Positions 37,481 through 46,623 of a stretch of 64,000 nucleotides of DNA are shown one piece after another. Source of the stretch: Algoriphagus sp. GTDB lineage: Bacteria > Bacteroidota > Bacteroidia > Cytophagales > Cyclobacteriaceae. Every line of letters starts with the position of its first letter. Positions within the stretch are counted from its first letter, which is position 1. Below the pieces are notes generated by a model. It was not told the DNA's origin, ran no database searches, and worked only from the letters and a program-made list of their open reading frames with translations. The stretch is taken from contig NZ_JAUXYL010000044.1 of assembly GCF_030694375.1 (NCBI RefSeq), positions 62,001 through 126,000 of the forward strand, in the 5' to 3' direction. The position numbers were made by a program, and so were the translations under genes.

Positions 37481-38446
37481 TTAATTTTCAAATGGATGCT
37501 TTGCCAACTCACCAGCGGCGAGAGGATGATAATTGCCTTTGAGGCCTAAAGGCTTCATGTGCCGGATGTCGTGCACCAACTGGATGCTATTCATAGCTTC
37601 GTCTAGGCCAAAACCATTTCCTTCAAGGATTTGCTGATAGCTATGTGTATGAAGTTCTGTAAATCCATCACTGAATTCAATCTCTTCCCCTTCCATGGAC
37701 AGTGATCGGAAGGTCCTTCCTCCACGGGCTTTTACCGATTCGGGCAGTGTATCTGCATTGATGCTCAGAAACCATCTCACTCTGGCCTTTTCCAGTTCGA
37801 GGTATCCCGCGGCGCGGTCATGGGTATGAATGTGCACCTCATTGGTTTTCACTTTTCCAAAAACCCATGTGAGCATATCATAGAAATGAACACCAATGTT
37901 GGTAGCAATACCTCCTGATTTGGTTACATCTCCTTTCCAAGAAGTATAATACCAGTGCCCCCTTGAGGTAATATAGGCCAGATCTATGTCATAAATTTTA
38001 TCTGCAGGCCCATTGGCAATTCGTTCTTTCAAGGCTATGATCGAAGGATGCAATCGAAGTTGAAGAATATTGAACAACCGCGTACCATGTTCTTTTTCCA
38101 CCTCTTTGAGTGCTTCAATATTCCAGGGATTCAGCACTAACGGCTTTTCGCAGATCACATTGGCACCCACTCTCAGACCAAACCTAATGTGTGAATCGTG
38201 CAGGTAATTGGGCGAGCAAATGCTCACATAGTCAATTTTCTGCTCACTTCGCTTCAGCTTTTCTACATGCCTGTCAAATCGCTCAAACTCCGTGAAAAAA
38301 TCGGCATCAGGAAAGTAGCTGTCCATCACTCCGACACTGTCAAACTTATCATAAGCGGCCAAAAGTTGGTTTTGAGTATCCCTGATCGCCTTCATGTGGC
38401 GTGGTGCGATATATCCTGCGGCACCTATTAATGCAAATTTTTTCAT
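37481..38446 (-). CDS. wbpB: Gfo/Idh/MocA oxidoreductase, WbpB/WlbA-type UDP-GlcNAcA 3-dehydrogenase
   Basis: 321 residues, ATG at 38446. The N-terminus FALIGAAGYIAPRHMKAI and the VICEKPLVLN motif (about 102, catalytic lysine) are those of WbpB/WlbA, which oxidise C3 of UDP-N-acetylglucosaminuronic acid to the 3-keto sugar. Length is close to the 310-350 of characterised members. The partner transaminase (39092) and N-acetyltransferase (38523) lie immediately upstream, the same trio that makes UDP-2,3-diacetamido-2,3-dideoxy-glucuronic acid in Pseudomonas and Bordetella. A 76-nt gap precedes it, with no evident promoter. Confidence 0.88.
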   Translation of the reverse strand: MKKFALIGAAGYIAPRHMKAIRDTQNQLLAAYDKFDSVGVMDSYFPDADFFTEFERFDRHVEKLKRSEQKIDYVSICSPNYLHDSHIRFGLRVGANVICEKPLVLNPWNIEALKEVEKEHGTRLFNILQLRLHPSIIALKERIANGPADKIYDIDLAYITSRGHWYYTSWKGDVTKSGGIATNIGVHFYDMLTWVFGKVKTNEVHIHTHDRAAGYLELEKARVRWFLSINADTLPESVKARGGRTFRSLSMEGEEIEFSDGFTELHTHSYQQILEGNGFGLDEAMNSIQLVHDIRHMKPLGLKGNYHPLAAGELAKHPFEN

Positions 38447-38522
38447 TTTACTTTTTTTTGAAATTCATTTCTGCCAAATCCATCTGAAGAAGTCCTTATT
38501 TGAATAGATGATGACTCGCTCA

Positions 38523-39095
38523 TTAAATTTTTGATACGACTCCGTTTTTGAGTTGATATTTTTCGCCAGATTCCGAACAGGCGGCCAATCCTTGGGCATC
38601 AAAAACCAATTTTTGACCAAATTCACTCATCCAGCCAATCTGTTTCGATGGATTTCCTACCACGAGTGCAAAGGCTGGAATTGTCTTGGTGACGACTGTA
38701 CCTGCACCGATAAAGGCAAACTCCCCAATGTCATGCCCACAAACTATCGTGGCGTTTGCCCCGATTGAGGCACCTCTTCCCACATGGGTTTTGGAATATT
38801 GTCCGCGGCGATTGACAGCACTTCTGGGGTTTATCACGTTTGTAAAAACCATCGATGGCCCCAAAAACACATCATTATCGCATGTCACTCCAGTGTAGAT
38901 GGAAACATTGTTTTGAACTTTCACATTATTACCCAACACTACTTCAGGAGAAATCACCACATTTTGGCCGATGTTACAGTTTTCCCCCAGCTTACAATTG
39001 GGCATCAGGTGCGAAAAGTGCCAAATTTTGGTTCCTTTTCCGATTTCGCAGCCTTCATCTATGATTGCTGTTTCATGTGCGTAATATTCCTTCAT
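38523..39095 (-). CDS. wbpD: WbpD/WlbB-type UDP-3-amino-sugar N-acetyltransferase
   Basis: 190 residues, ATG at 39095 in an ATGA overlap with the transaminase stop. The whole chain is a left-handed beta-helix: KIWHFSHLMPNCKLGENCNIGQ at the start is diagnostic for WbpD/WlbB, followed by VFTNVINPRSAVNRR and VGRGASIGANATIVCGHDIG. Family members acetylate the 3-amino group of UDP-GlcNAc3NA using acetyl-CoA, acting as trimers. Gene order transaminase, acetyltransferase, oxidoreductase supports the assignment. Confidence 0.9.
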   Translation of the reverse strand: MKEYYAHETAIIDEGCEIGKGTKIWHFSHLMPNCKLGENCNIGQNVVISPEVVLGNNVKVQNNVSIYTGVTCDNDVFLGPSMVFTNVINPRSAVNRRGQYSKTHVGRGASIGANATIVCGHDIGEFAFIGAGTVVTKTIPAFALVVGNPSKQIGWMSEFGQKLVFDAQGLAACSESGEKYQLKNGVVSKI

Positions 39096-40222
39096 TTGGT
39101 AAAAAAAAACTTAATGGTGTTGATTATAAATTCTTGTTGTTCACTTTTCATTTCAGTGTGAATAGGTAAAGACAAAACCTTCTTGCATAGCGATTCAGCA
39201 ATTGGAAAATCCCCATCGCTGTACCCATACTCCAAATAGGCATTTTGTCTATGCAAAGGAACTGGATAGTAAACCATAGTGGGTACTCCATTTTCCTGAA
39301 GATAAGCCTTCAACTCGTCCCTAGAGGCACCTTCCACCTGAACTGTATATTGATGAAACACATGGGTCGAATTGGCAGCCCGCTTGGGAGTTTTAATGTT
39401 GGGATGGTTCACAAAAGCTTTGTCGTACCGATCTGCGACTTCGTTTCGGGAGGCAGAGTATCGATCCAAATGTTGGAGCTTTACCCTTAAAATAGCGGCC
39501 TGAAGAGTATCCAACCGGGAGTTAACTCCAATCGAATCGTGGTAATATTTCTTTTTCTGACCGTGATTGGCAATCATTCTGAGTGCTTCAGCCAAGTCAG
39601 GATCATTGGTAAACATCGCTCCTCCGTCTCCATAGCAACCCAGATTTTTAGAGGGGAAGAAAGAGGTTGTCCCTACATTGCCCATGGTGCCTGCCTGTGC
39701 TTTACGTCCATCAGAGAATGTGTAAACAGCTCCTATCGCCTGTGCAGTATCTTCGATTACTTTAAGATTATTTTTCCGGGCAAAATCCAAAATGAATTCC
39801 ATGTTGGAGCATTGACCATAGAGGTGTACAGGAACTATCCCCACCACTCTTGGTCCCTTGGAATCTTCCAGTGCTTTTGGATCCAACTCATAGGTATCGG
39901 GGAGGACATCAACAAATTTGGGCTTTAACCCCAAAAGTGCAATCACTTCCACCGTAGCCACATAGGTAAATGTAGGCACGATGATTTCATCCCCTGGCTT
40001 AAAGCCCAAGGCCATCATCGCTATTTGAAGCGCATCGGTACCATTGGCACAGGGAATAACAAATCTGGCTCCGGTATAGTCCGCAAGCTCGGCCGAAAAG
40101 GCCTTAACATCCGGACCGTTAATAAATGCAGTGGTGTCTAATACCTGTTGGATTGCTTGATCAACCTCTGCTTTGATCTGCTCGTACTGCGTACGGAGAT
40201 CTACCATTTGAATGGATGTCAT
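39092..40222 (-). CDS. wbpE: WbpE/WlbC-type PLP aminotransferase
   Basis: About 376 residues. IQMVDLRTQYEQIKAEVD at the N-terminus is a close match in style to WbpE/WlbC. ANGTDALQIAMMALGFKPGDE, VIEDTAQAIGAVY (PLP-ring Asp) and SFFPSKNLGCYGDGG (Schiff-base Lys, about 190) define the fold. It aminates the 3-keto sugar made by WbpB with glutamate as donor. I chose ATG at 40222, which shares one base with the upstream TGA (TGATG); a GTG one codon earlier is the alternative. A WbpI-type 2-epimerase is not present, so a gluco rather than manno product is expected. Confidence 0.9.
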   Translation of the reverse strand: MTSIQMVDLRTQYEQIKAEVDQAIQQVLDTTAFINGPDVKAFSAELADYTGARFVIPCANGTDALQIAMMALGFKPGDEIIVPTFTYVATVEVIALLGLKPKFVDVLPDTYELDPKALEDSKGPRVVGIVPVHLYGQCSNMEFILDFARKNNLKVIEDTAQAIGAVYTFSDGRKAQAGTMGNVGTTSFFPSKNLGCYGDGGAMFTNDPDLAEALRMIANHGQKKKYYHDSIGVNSRLDTLQAAILRVKLQHLDRYSASRNEVADRYDKAFVNHPNIKTPKRAANSTHVFHQYTVQVEGASRDELKAYLQENGVPTMVYYPVPLHRQNAYLEYGYSDGDFPIAESLCKKVLSLPIHTEMKSEQQEFIINTIKFFFTK

Positions 40223-41334
40223 CACTGATTCGACTTGATATTTTCTATTAAAACTTTATAAAGATTGACCAATACTCCCACAAACAATCCCAAAAAAATC
40301 GAGAAAATAAGAATCAAAGGCTTATTGGGTTTTGAAGCTCCCAAAGGTATGGCGGCTTTTTCCAAAACAGTAAAAATAGGGGTTTCTTTTTTGAGCTGAA
40401 TGGCAGCCTGTTCCATCTCCTGCTTCAGCGAATTGTAAATGTTAAAGGCTATGTTGAACTCAAATTCAAGTTGCTCCTCTTTGGTACTCACCCTTCTGGA
40501 AATTAAACCTTGATTGGAATCCCGAAAAGATGCCAATCTCATTTGAGCCTCATTAAACTTTTTTTCTGTTTCAATGACTCTCTCCTCTATGAATTCCATG
40601 TTTCTTTTTTGCCTTCCTACTTTGTACTCAGTCACATAGGCGATCAAACGGTCCAAAACCATGGAGTTAACCTGAGCAGCAATCACCGGCTCCGGCATGG
40701 AAACATTCAGACGGATCATTTTTCCTTTCTGCTCAATCAAAATCCTTTTTTTCAATTCCCCTACAGCAAACAATTCCTGTCCGGTGAGATTGAGGTAATC
40801 TTCCTGCTTTTCAACAGCTTCTCCAAGATCAGCAGGAAGAGGGTCAGGAGAGGCGAACCATCCCACAATCATTGCAGGAATATTGATCACAAAACTGAGG
40901 GTCTTCTTAACTACATTGGAAGGTTGCTCTTGGTAATAGTACTCTTCCAGACTTTGGATTTGACCTTCCTTTGACTCAAACCTGAACTTTTCCTTTGAGA
41001 TTTCTCTCAAAAAATCACGACTGTGAATCACATCCGGGAAAATTTCTGCTGTGAGTGCCATTTGGCCCGATTGCAATTGGGACATATTTATTCCCGCCAA
41101 ACCTGCCAAGGCACCCATTTGGCCTAAAGAACTACTTCCCCCTCCTTCTGATTCAAGTAAAATATAGGAAGAGGACTGATATTCCTTTGGTGTAGTAAAG
41201 GCAATCAGAATTCCCAAAACCAAACCCAATGCTGAGAAAATCACCAAACTCTTCCTATCCTTAAAAACAGATTGGGTAAGTTTGAGATAATTCAGTGTAT
41301 AATCCTGCGAATTGCTTTTAGAATTCGATTCCAT
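40222..41334 (-). CDS. Wzz-type chain-length determinant (no kinase domain)
   Basis: 370 residues, ATG at 41334. Two membrane helices, about 30-50 (LVIFSALGLVLGILIAFTT) and about 338-358 (LILIFSIFLGLFVGVLVNL), flank a periplasmic domain with a predicted coiled-coil around 235-320. The PNKPLILIFSI segment is the proline-rich entry to the second helix seen in Wzz proteins. It lacks the cytoplasmic kinase domain of the Wzc at 12394, so chain-length control here would either be kinase-independent or borrow a partner. Confidence 0.85.
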   Translation of the reverse strand: MESNSKSNSQDYTLNYLKLTQSVFKDRKSLVIFSALGLVLGILIAFTTPKEYQSSSYILLESEGGGSSSLGQMGALAGLAGINMSQLQSGQMALTAEIFPDVIHSRDFLREISKEKFRFESKEGQIQSLEEYYYQEQPSNVVKKTLSFVINIPAMIVGWFASPDPLPADLGEAVEKQEDYLNLTGQELFAVGELKKRILIEQKGKMIRLNVSMPEPVIAAQVNSMVLDRLIAYVTEYKVGRQKRNMEFIEERVIETEKKFNEAQMRLASFRDSNQGLISRRVSTKEEQLEFEFNIAFNIYNSLKQEMEQAAIQLKKETPIFTVLEKAAIPLGASKPNKPLILIFSIFLGLFVGVLVNLYKVLIENIKSNQ

Positions 41335-41336
41335 GC

Positions 41337-41951
41337 TTATGTTTTTCGAAGTGATACTGCCGGGATTCCAATTACAGTTTGATTTTCTCCGATGTCTTTT
41401 GTGACTACAGCACCGGCACCTACTACCACATTATCTCCTAATTTCAACCCAGGAAGTATCACTGCTCCTGCCCCAATTCTACACTTTGCACCAACCTTCA
41501 CCGCGCCCAAAAGCATTGCTCCTGGCCCTATTTCAGAAAATGAGCCAATCTCACATTCATGGTGTACATTGGCTCTAGTATTTATTAGTACTCCAGTTCC
41601 AAATTTACATTTAGGGCCAATATAACTGAACTCCATCGCTTCAAATCCATTTGAAATAAGGTCTGAACTCACATGAGAGCTGTTAGACAATACGGTTCTA
41701 TATTTTCCTCCGCTATAAATAAGAAAGGAATGTAATCTTTCTCTTGCCACAGGATTACCTACTCCCAATACAAAATACGGATCTTGCTTTAAAGCATTTT
41801 TTAGATTTTCCGGATTCGAGATCATGGGGATTTCTGGATAAGGAGAAGATTTTGAAGGATTTTCATCGAAAAAAATGAAATTTCCGAATTTTGACTTTTT
41901 CAATACTTCAAAGACTTCCATTCCGTGTCCTCCGGCTCCTGCTATCACCAT
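41337..41951 (-). CDS. PglD/NeuD-type sugar acetyltransferase
   Basis: 204 residues, ATG at 41951. The N-terminal MVIAGAGGHGMEVFEVLKK is the PglD-type Rossmann-like sugar-nucleotide binding domain; from about 95 on, hexapeptide repeats form a beta-helix (IGPKCKFGTGVLINTRANVHHECEIG with the catalytic-type histidine pair, VGAKCRIGAGAVILPG). The end TVIGIPAVSLRK is typical. It acetylates a UDP-4-amino sugar or a hydroxyl. It lies 2 nt before the Wzz gene and 46 nt after the Ugd stop. Confidence 0.88.
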   Translation of the reverse strand: MVIAGAGGHGMEVFEVLKKSKFGNFIFFDENPSKSSPYPEIPMISNPENLKNALKQDPYFVLGVGNPVARERLHSFLIYSGGKYRTVLSNSSHVSSDLISNGFEAMEFSYIGPKCKFGTGVLINTRANVHHECEIGSFSEIGPGAMLLGAVKVGAKCRIGAGAVILPGLKLGDNVVVGAGAVVTKDIGENQTVIGIPAVSLRKT

Positions 41952-41997
41952 ATCTTTTTAGTAGATGTCACTATGAAATGGAGGACAAACATTTGCT

Positions 41998-43317
41998 TTA
42001 CTTGGACCCAATTCCGTAATGTTCGAAGCCCAAGGATTTCAGGTAATTTTTGTCGTAAATATTCCTTCCGTCAAATACAACCTTATTCTTCAGCAATTTA
42101 CCTACTACTTGCCAGCTTGGAATTCGAAATTCAGACCATTCGGTTACTAGTAGTAATGCATCCGCATCAACCAATGCATCGTAGGCATCTTTGCAATACG
42201 TTACTTTGTCAAATATGTAATGCGCCTTAGCTTCTTCCATTGCTACCGGATCATAAGCTTTCACATTAGCACCGGCAGCTCTTAATTCATCGATAATCAC
42301 ACCTGCAGGTGCCTCACGCATATCATCCGTATTTGGCTTGAAACTCAAACCCCACATTGCAAAGGTCAGTCCACTCAAATCATCTCCGAAATGTGCTTTT
42401 ACTTTATTGGCGAGTACATGCTTTTGGGCATCGTTTACATCCTCCACAGCTTGAAGCACTTTTAGTTCATAGCCATATTGCCTTGCCGTTTTGATGATAG
42501 CTTTTACATCTTTGGGGAAACACGATCCTCCATAGCCCACTCCGGGATAAATGAATTTATTACCGATCCTGGGATCAGAACCTATACCTTTTCTTACCAT
42601 GTTGGCATCGGCTCCAACTTTCTCACAGAGATTGGCGATGTCGTTCATAAAAGAAATCTTGGTCGCCAGCATAGCATTGGCGGCATACTTGGTCATCTCG
42701 GCAGAAGGAATATCCATGTAAATAATCCGGTCTCCACTCAATTGGAAGGGCTTATATAACCGTTGCATGATCTGCTCAGCTCGTTCATCATCAACCCCGA
42801 TTACAATTCGATCAGGTTTCAAAAAATCTTCCACAGCCGCTCCCTCTTTCAAAAATTCAGGATTAGAGGCAACAGCAAATGGAAGATCAGCGCCTCGTTT
42901 TTTCAAGGCAGCCTTGATGGCGGCTCTCACCTTTTCACCTGTAGTTACCGGTACAGTGCTTTTGGTGGCCACGACAATGTAATCAGTCATTTTTCTCCCA
43001 ATTTCATCTGCGACTGCCAATACATATTTCAAGTCAGCGGAACCGTCTTCACCCGGAGGGGTACCCACAGCGATGAACGCAACTTCCGCGCCTTGGATAG
43101 CATCACCCAAATCAGTGCTGAAATTCAGTCTCCCGCTTTTGTAGTTTCTGACAACTAGTTCCTCCAAACCCGGCTCATAGATCGGCATGATACCATTCTT
43201 AAGCTTTTCGATTTTCTTTTCGTCGATATCTACACAGGTTACCTGAATTCCCACATCTGCAAAACATGCACCTGACACCAATCCAACGTAACCTGTTCCA
43301 ACTACTGCGATTTTCAT
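41998..43317 (-). CDS. ugd: UDP-glucose 6-dehydrogenase
   Basis: 439 residues, ATG at 43317. IAVVGTGYVGLVSGACFADVG at the N-terminus, PGLEELV, IAVGTPPGEDGSADL, and the catalytic Cys266 in YGGSCFPKDVKAI are those of Ugd proteins. It oxidises UDP-glucose to UDP-glucuronic acid with two NAD+. It differs clearly from the UDP-HexNAc dehydrogenase at 15672, so the region codes for both kinds of uronic-acid precursor. It follows the exporter gene by 6 nt. Confidence 0.94.
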   Translation of the reverse strand: MKIAVVGTGYVGLVSGACFADVGIQVTCVDIDEKKIEKLKNGIMPIYEPGLEELVVRNYKSGRLNFSTDLGDAIQGAEVAFIAVGTPPGEDGSADLKYVLAVADEIGRKMTDYIVVATKSTVPVTTGEKVRAAIKAALKKRGADLPFAVASNPEFLKEGAAVEDFLKPDRIVIGVDDERAEQIMQRLYKPFQLSGDRIIYMDIPSAEMTKYAANAMLATKISFMNDIANLCEKVGADANMVRKGIGSDPRIGNKFIYPGVGYGGSCFPKDVKAIIKTARQYGYELKVLQAVEDVNDAQKHVLANKVKAHFGDDLSGLTFAMWGLSFKPNTDDMREAPAGVIIDELRAAGANVKAYDPVAMEEAKAHYIFDKVTYCKDAYDALVDADALLLVTEWSEFRIPSWQVVGKLLKNKVVFDGRNIYDKNYLKSLGFEHYGIGSK

Positions 43318-43323
43318 AAACTA

Positions 43324-45978
43324 TTAATTACTATTAACCAGACTCTGAACCAGAATTCCAAGCGTTGCCAAACTCGAAGCAATTCCAAGCCATGCTGCAG
43401 TAGACAATCGTTCTCTTTGGGGTTTCTTTGGAACAACAATTTCTGCTCCGGGTTCTATTTGAGGATAAAATTTAATCATCAATAAAGAGTGAGTCCGTCG
43501 GGCATCCCCATTAGCGTAGATAACATAGGTTTTACTTTTTCTTGCCTCTTCAGTAAAGCCGCCAGCTTGGGAAATGTAATTTCTAAGATTGTTGTTTCTG
43601 ACAAACCTTGCGGTGGTTGGCATTAATACCTCACCCACCATTCTAATGGTCTGAAGCTCCTTAGGTATCCTCAAAATATCCCCTTCCTGAAGAATCAAAT
43701 CTTCACCAGTCCCAGGGTTCCGCAAAATTTCCTCTAGATTAATTCCAATCACGTCCTGTTTTTTAAACCTAACCTTGTTAAAAAGTGAATCCCTTGAAAG
43801 GGAGTCACTAATTGAGTTTTTGTTAAGATTCTCCAAGATTTTCTTTTGCTCTTCGATCAGCTTTTTTTCTTCAATGGCGTTGATTTTACCATCCAAGCGT
43901 TCGAAAAGCAATAATTCAGCTTGATTAAGATGAAGATTTCGCTCAGGATCAACTTTTTCCCGGATTGCTCTGATATTTTTCTCCTGAATTTCTTCGGGGG
44001 TTACATCTTTGAAATAGACAGTCCTTCTCACCAAACTTGCACCTTTCGGATATGCAAATTGATTAAGTCCACCTGCGCGCTTGATCACGTCTGAAATCCG
44101 TTCATTGGCTGAGGAAATTGCAAATTCTCCTGGATAATTTATTTCGCCCTCTACTTTTATCAATTTTTCCCGCTCAAATCCCGGACTTTTTCTGATGAAA
44201 ACATGGTCAAATGGCATTAATGGCAACCTGCTTTCTTCTTCAGAAAGTTTTAAATCCGGATTTATTGAAATAGTAAACAGTTCGGCCAATTTGCCTGAGC
44301 TTGCATCTCTTACCCTTCGTGCAATTTCTATCGAGGAATTCGATGCAGATTGAAGCAAACCTCCAGCCTGAAGGATCAAATCACCAACTGTCATAGAGGT
44401 CGCATAGGGATAAGTACTAGGAATATTGACCTCCCCGGAAATTTTCACATAGGTTTCTTCCTGAATATCATATCGACTTGGAATAAACAGTAAATCCTCA
44501 TTCTTTAACTGTACATCCGCTTGAGTTCCATCCATAATACCTTTTAGATCCAATGGCATTGCAGCAAGGGTCAAATCCTCACTTGTTCTGAATAATGTGG
44601 CTCGATTGAGAAAGGCTTCTGGCTTGAGTCCTTGCGCCCTTTCAATCAGATTCTTTACAGAAATTCCATTTTCAAGGGCATATTCCCCTGGTCGAATGAC
44701 GGCCCCCGAAACCTGAACACGATTTACAAATCGATCCAAGGTCTCACCTATTAGAATTTCATCTCCGTCTTTTGGGTTAAAGGAGTTAAAATCTTCCCTT
44801 GAAACATCAATTACTTTTCGCTCATTATTCTCTATTCGTCTAATCGTCTGTCGCTCTTTGTAAGCTTGGCTGGTGAATCCTCCGGTATAGACTTCCAAAT
44901 CTGAAAGCGTATCTTCGGGTTTAACTTCAAAAAAACCTTCCCTTCTCACTGGGCCGACTACTTCTACCCTTGCCTGAACCGGAGGCACTATCACCACATC
45001 ATTATCCTGGAGGGTAATGTTGGATTGTGAATTCCCTTTTGATAAAAACTCGTAAATATCCACAGTGGCCACAAGCCTGCTATCCCTGTAAACCTGAATA
45101 TTCCTGAAAGACCCATTTTCATTTGGTCCGCCTGCGGCAAAAAGTCCGTTGAATACCGAAGCAAATGAAGGCAAGGTATAGGTTCCTGGCCGGGAAAGCT
45201 CTCCGACCATCGAAACTTTAATCGATCGGATATTTCCTAATCTTACCTGAATGAAGGTGTTGGGATTTGAGCCTAAAAGTCCTGAATAAATGCGCCCAAG
45301 CGAGGATTTTAACCTAGAAGTGGCTGCCTCTATTGAGGCTCCTCCGACTTGGATGGAACCAACATTAGGGATCAATATCCTTCCTTCTGGAGAAACATTG
45401 ACGTCAAAAGACTCTTGGGAAGCCCCGTAAACATCAATTAAAAGCTGATCTCCAGAGCCTACGATGTACCCCTGCGGTGTAGGAATATTAAGGCTAGGAT
45501 TAAAATCCAAATCCCGATTATGAAATAATTTATAACCGAAAATCTTTTTCTGAAAGGGAGTGAGATCGTAATACGGATCTGACCTTCGCAAAGAGTCAAA
45601 GAGGTCACCTTGCGTTTGGCCTGATGATTCTCTGAGTCCTGATGTTGTATTTTGTGCGCTCTGTGGATTAGTGGTTTTTTGTAAACCCATGATCCTTTGC
45701 CTTAATTTATTAGCTTCTATAGGCGAAAGTCCCTGTTCCCTAGCCATTCCTTCCAATTGGGATGGAGTCAATCCGCTGGACTCAGCTCGTTTGATCAATT
45801 GCTCTATCTGAGCATCCGAGAGATTGTCTACTTTCAGCGTAGACAGATTACTTAAGTTCTGGGCCCAAACTGAACCTAAAAACAGAAAGAAAATAACCCA
45901 GAGAAATACTACCCTTGAGAGGTAATGCATGCAGGAGTCTTTCACTTTATTTTTTTTTTGAAAATTGTTGATTTTCAT
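43324..45978 (-). CDS. Large multi-SLBB polysaccharide export protein (Wza-like)
   Basis: 884 residues. The signal peptide (MHYLSRVVFLWVIFFLFLGS, ending VWAQ) begins at Met17, so translation may start at 45930 rather than at ATG 45978. Residues about 50-100 are helical; about 165-250 the polysaccharide export domain (YIVGSGDQLLIDVYGA); then about six SLBB-like repeats, recognisable by V.GEV..P..Y and GGL or GGF turns (about 255, 345, 420, 515, 615, 765). A C-terminal hydrophobic helix (about 863-880) ends the chain. It has no lipobox, unlike the Wza at 14755. It opens the sugar and export part of the long operon, just behind the second leader element. Confidence 0.9.
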   Translation of the reverse strand: MKINNFQKKNKVKDSCMHYLSRVVFLWVIFFLFLGSVWAQNLSNLSTLKVDNLSDAQIEQLIKRAESSGLTPSQLEGMAREQGLSPIEANKLRQRIMGLQKTTNPQSAQNTTSGLRESSGQTQGDLFDSLRRSDPYYDLTPFQKKIFGYKLFHNRDLDFNPSLNIPTPQGYIVGSGDQLLIDVYGASQESFDVNVSPEGRILIPNVGSIQVGGASIEAATSRLKSSLGRIYSGLLGSNPNTFIQVRLGNIRSIKVSMVGELSRPGTYTLPSFASVFNGLFAAGGPNENGSFRNIQVYRDSRLVATVDIYEFLSKGNSQSNITLQDNDVVIVPPVQARVEVVGPVRREGFFEVKPEDTLSDLEVYTGGFTSQAYKERQTIRRIENNERKVIDVSREDFNSFNPKDGDEILIGETLDRFVNRVQVSGAVIRPGEYALENGISVKNLIERAQGLKPEAFLNRATLFRTSEDLTLAAMPLDLKGIMDGTQADVQLKNEDLLFIPSRYDIQEETYVKISGEVNIPSTYPYATSMTVGDLILQAGGLLQSASNSSIEIARRVRDASSGKLAELFTISINPDLKLSEEESRLPLMPFDHVFIRKSPGFEREKLIKVEGEINYPGEFAISSANERISDVIKRAGGLNQFAYPKGASLVRRTVYFKDVTPEEIQEKNIRAIREKVDPERNLHLNQAELLLFERLDGKINAIEEKKLIEEQKKILENLNKNSISDSLSRDSLFNKVRFKKQDVIGINLEEILRNPGTGEDLILQEGDILRIPKELQTIRMVGEVLMPTTARFVRNNNLRNYISQAGGFTEEARKSKTYVIYANGDARRTHSLLMIKFYPQIEPGAEIVVPKKPQRERLSTAAWLGIASSLATLGILVQSLVNSN

Positions 45979-46026
45979 TTTGCGCCACTAAAATCACACC
46001 TTTTACCGTAATTTCTTGCATAACTT

Positions 46027-46051
46027 ACAGCTTCGCCCTTTCAGTCACAAA
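46027..46051 (-). promoter_or_regulatory. Conserved leader element upstream of the SLBB exporter gene (copy 2)
   Basis: The minus strand reads TTTGTGACTGA, then A, then AGGGCGAAGCTGT, differing from 17019-17043 at one base. It lies between the regulator stop and the exporter ATG, ending 48 nt before it. Conservation of a 25-nt block in non-coding DNA before two polysaccharide operons, at nearly the same distance from the start, argues for a site in DNA or nascent RNA. Confidence 0.7.
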
Positions 46052-46089
46052 TTGCGCCTAGCAAAACATATAGTTTATAGAAGTAGAAA

Positions 46090-46608
46090 TTAAATTCCTG
46101 CCTCTCGGTCAAAAAGGATCAATCCACCGGAAGAAATCCGTCCGGATGCCATGGTAAAGATCACTTTTCGTTCAATTAATTCTTCTAATCGGGCGATGAG
46201 ATGGTTGATATATTCTGTATTTAAATTATCTCCAGTAACTAATACGTCAATAGTACCCGTGTCGCTACCTCTTGCTATATCACCGGTAAGTATGACCTGC
46301 TCCACCTCACCCATTCTTTCCAGTATTTGTTCCAAAAGCATATCCAATCCGAGATATTTTCTGATGATGTCCCGAATATTGGTGTAAAATGGATGCCTGA
46401 TATTGGCTTGGTATTCGATTTTATTTTTATCAGAATGCTTGACCAAAATCCCTGCGCTTGTCAGATTGTTAAGCTCTTTTCGAATCGCATTGGTTGACTC
46501 ACCAAATTCGTCAGCAAGACCGCGCAGATGACTGTGGTTTTTTGAATTCACAAAAAACTTAATCAATAGACGTAATCGGGTCTTTGACGTGATGAGGGAT
46601 TCAAGCAT
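46090..46608 (-). CDS. Winged-helix regulator with degenerate nucleotidyltransferase-like domain
   Basis: 172 residues, ATG at 46608. Residues about 1-75 form a winged helix: TSKTRLRLLIKFF, LRGLADEFGESTNAIRKELNNLTSAGIL as the recognition-helix region. Residues about 100-165 resemble a minimal nucleotidyltransferase: ILTGDIARGSDTGTIDVLVTG, but the usual GS is GD and the first metal-binding Asp of the SDID-like motif is replaced (GTID), so catalysis is doubtful and a ligand-sensing role is more likely. The gene heads the long polysaccharide operon, 16 nt behind a promoter embedded in an inverted repeat; the same site precedes the second operon. It is the obvious candidate to bind both. Activator or repressor is not decided by sequence. 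Confidence 0.8.
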   Translation of the reverse strand: MLESLITSKTRLRLLIKFFVNSKNHSHLRGLADEFGESTNAIRKELNNLTSAGILVKHSDKNKIEYQANIRHPFYTNIRDIIRKYLGLDMLLEQILERMGEVEQVILTGDIARGSDTGTIDVLVTGDNLNTEYINHLIARLEELIERKVIFTMASGRISSGGLILFDREAGI

Positions 46609-46623
46609 AAAAAATCTTTAAAT

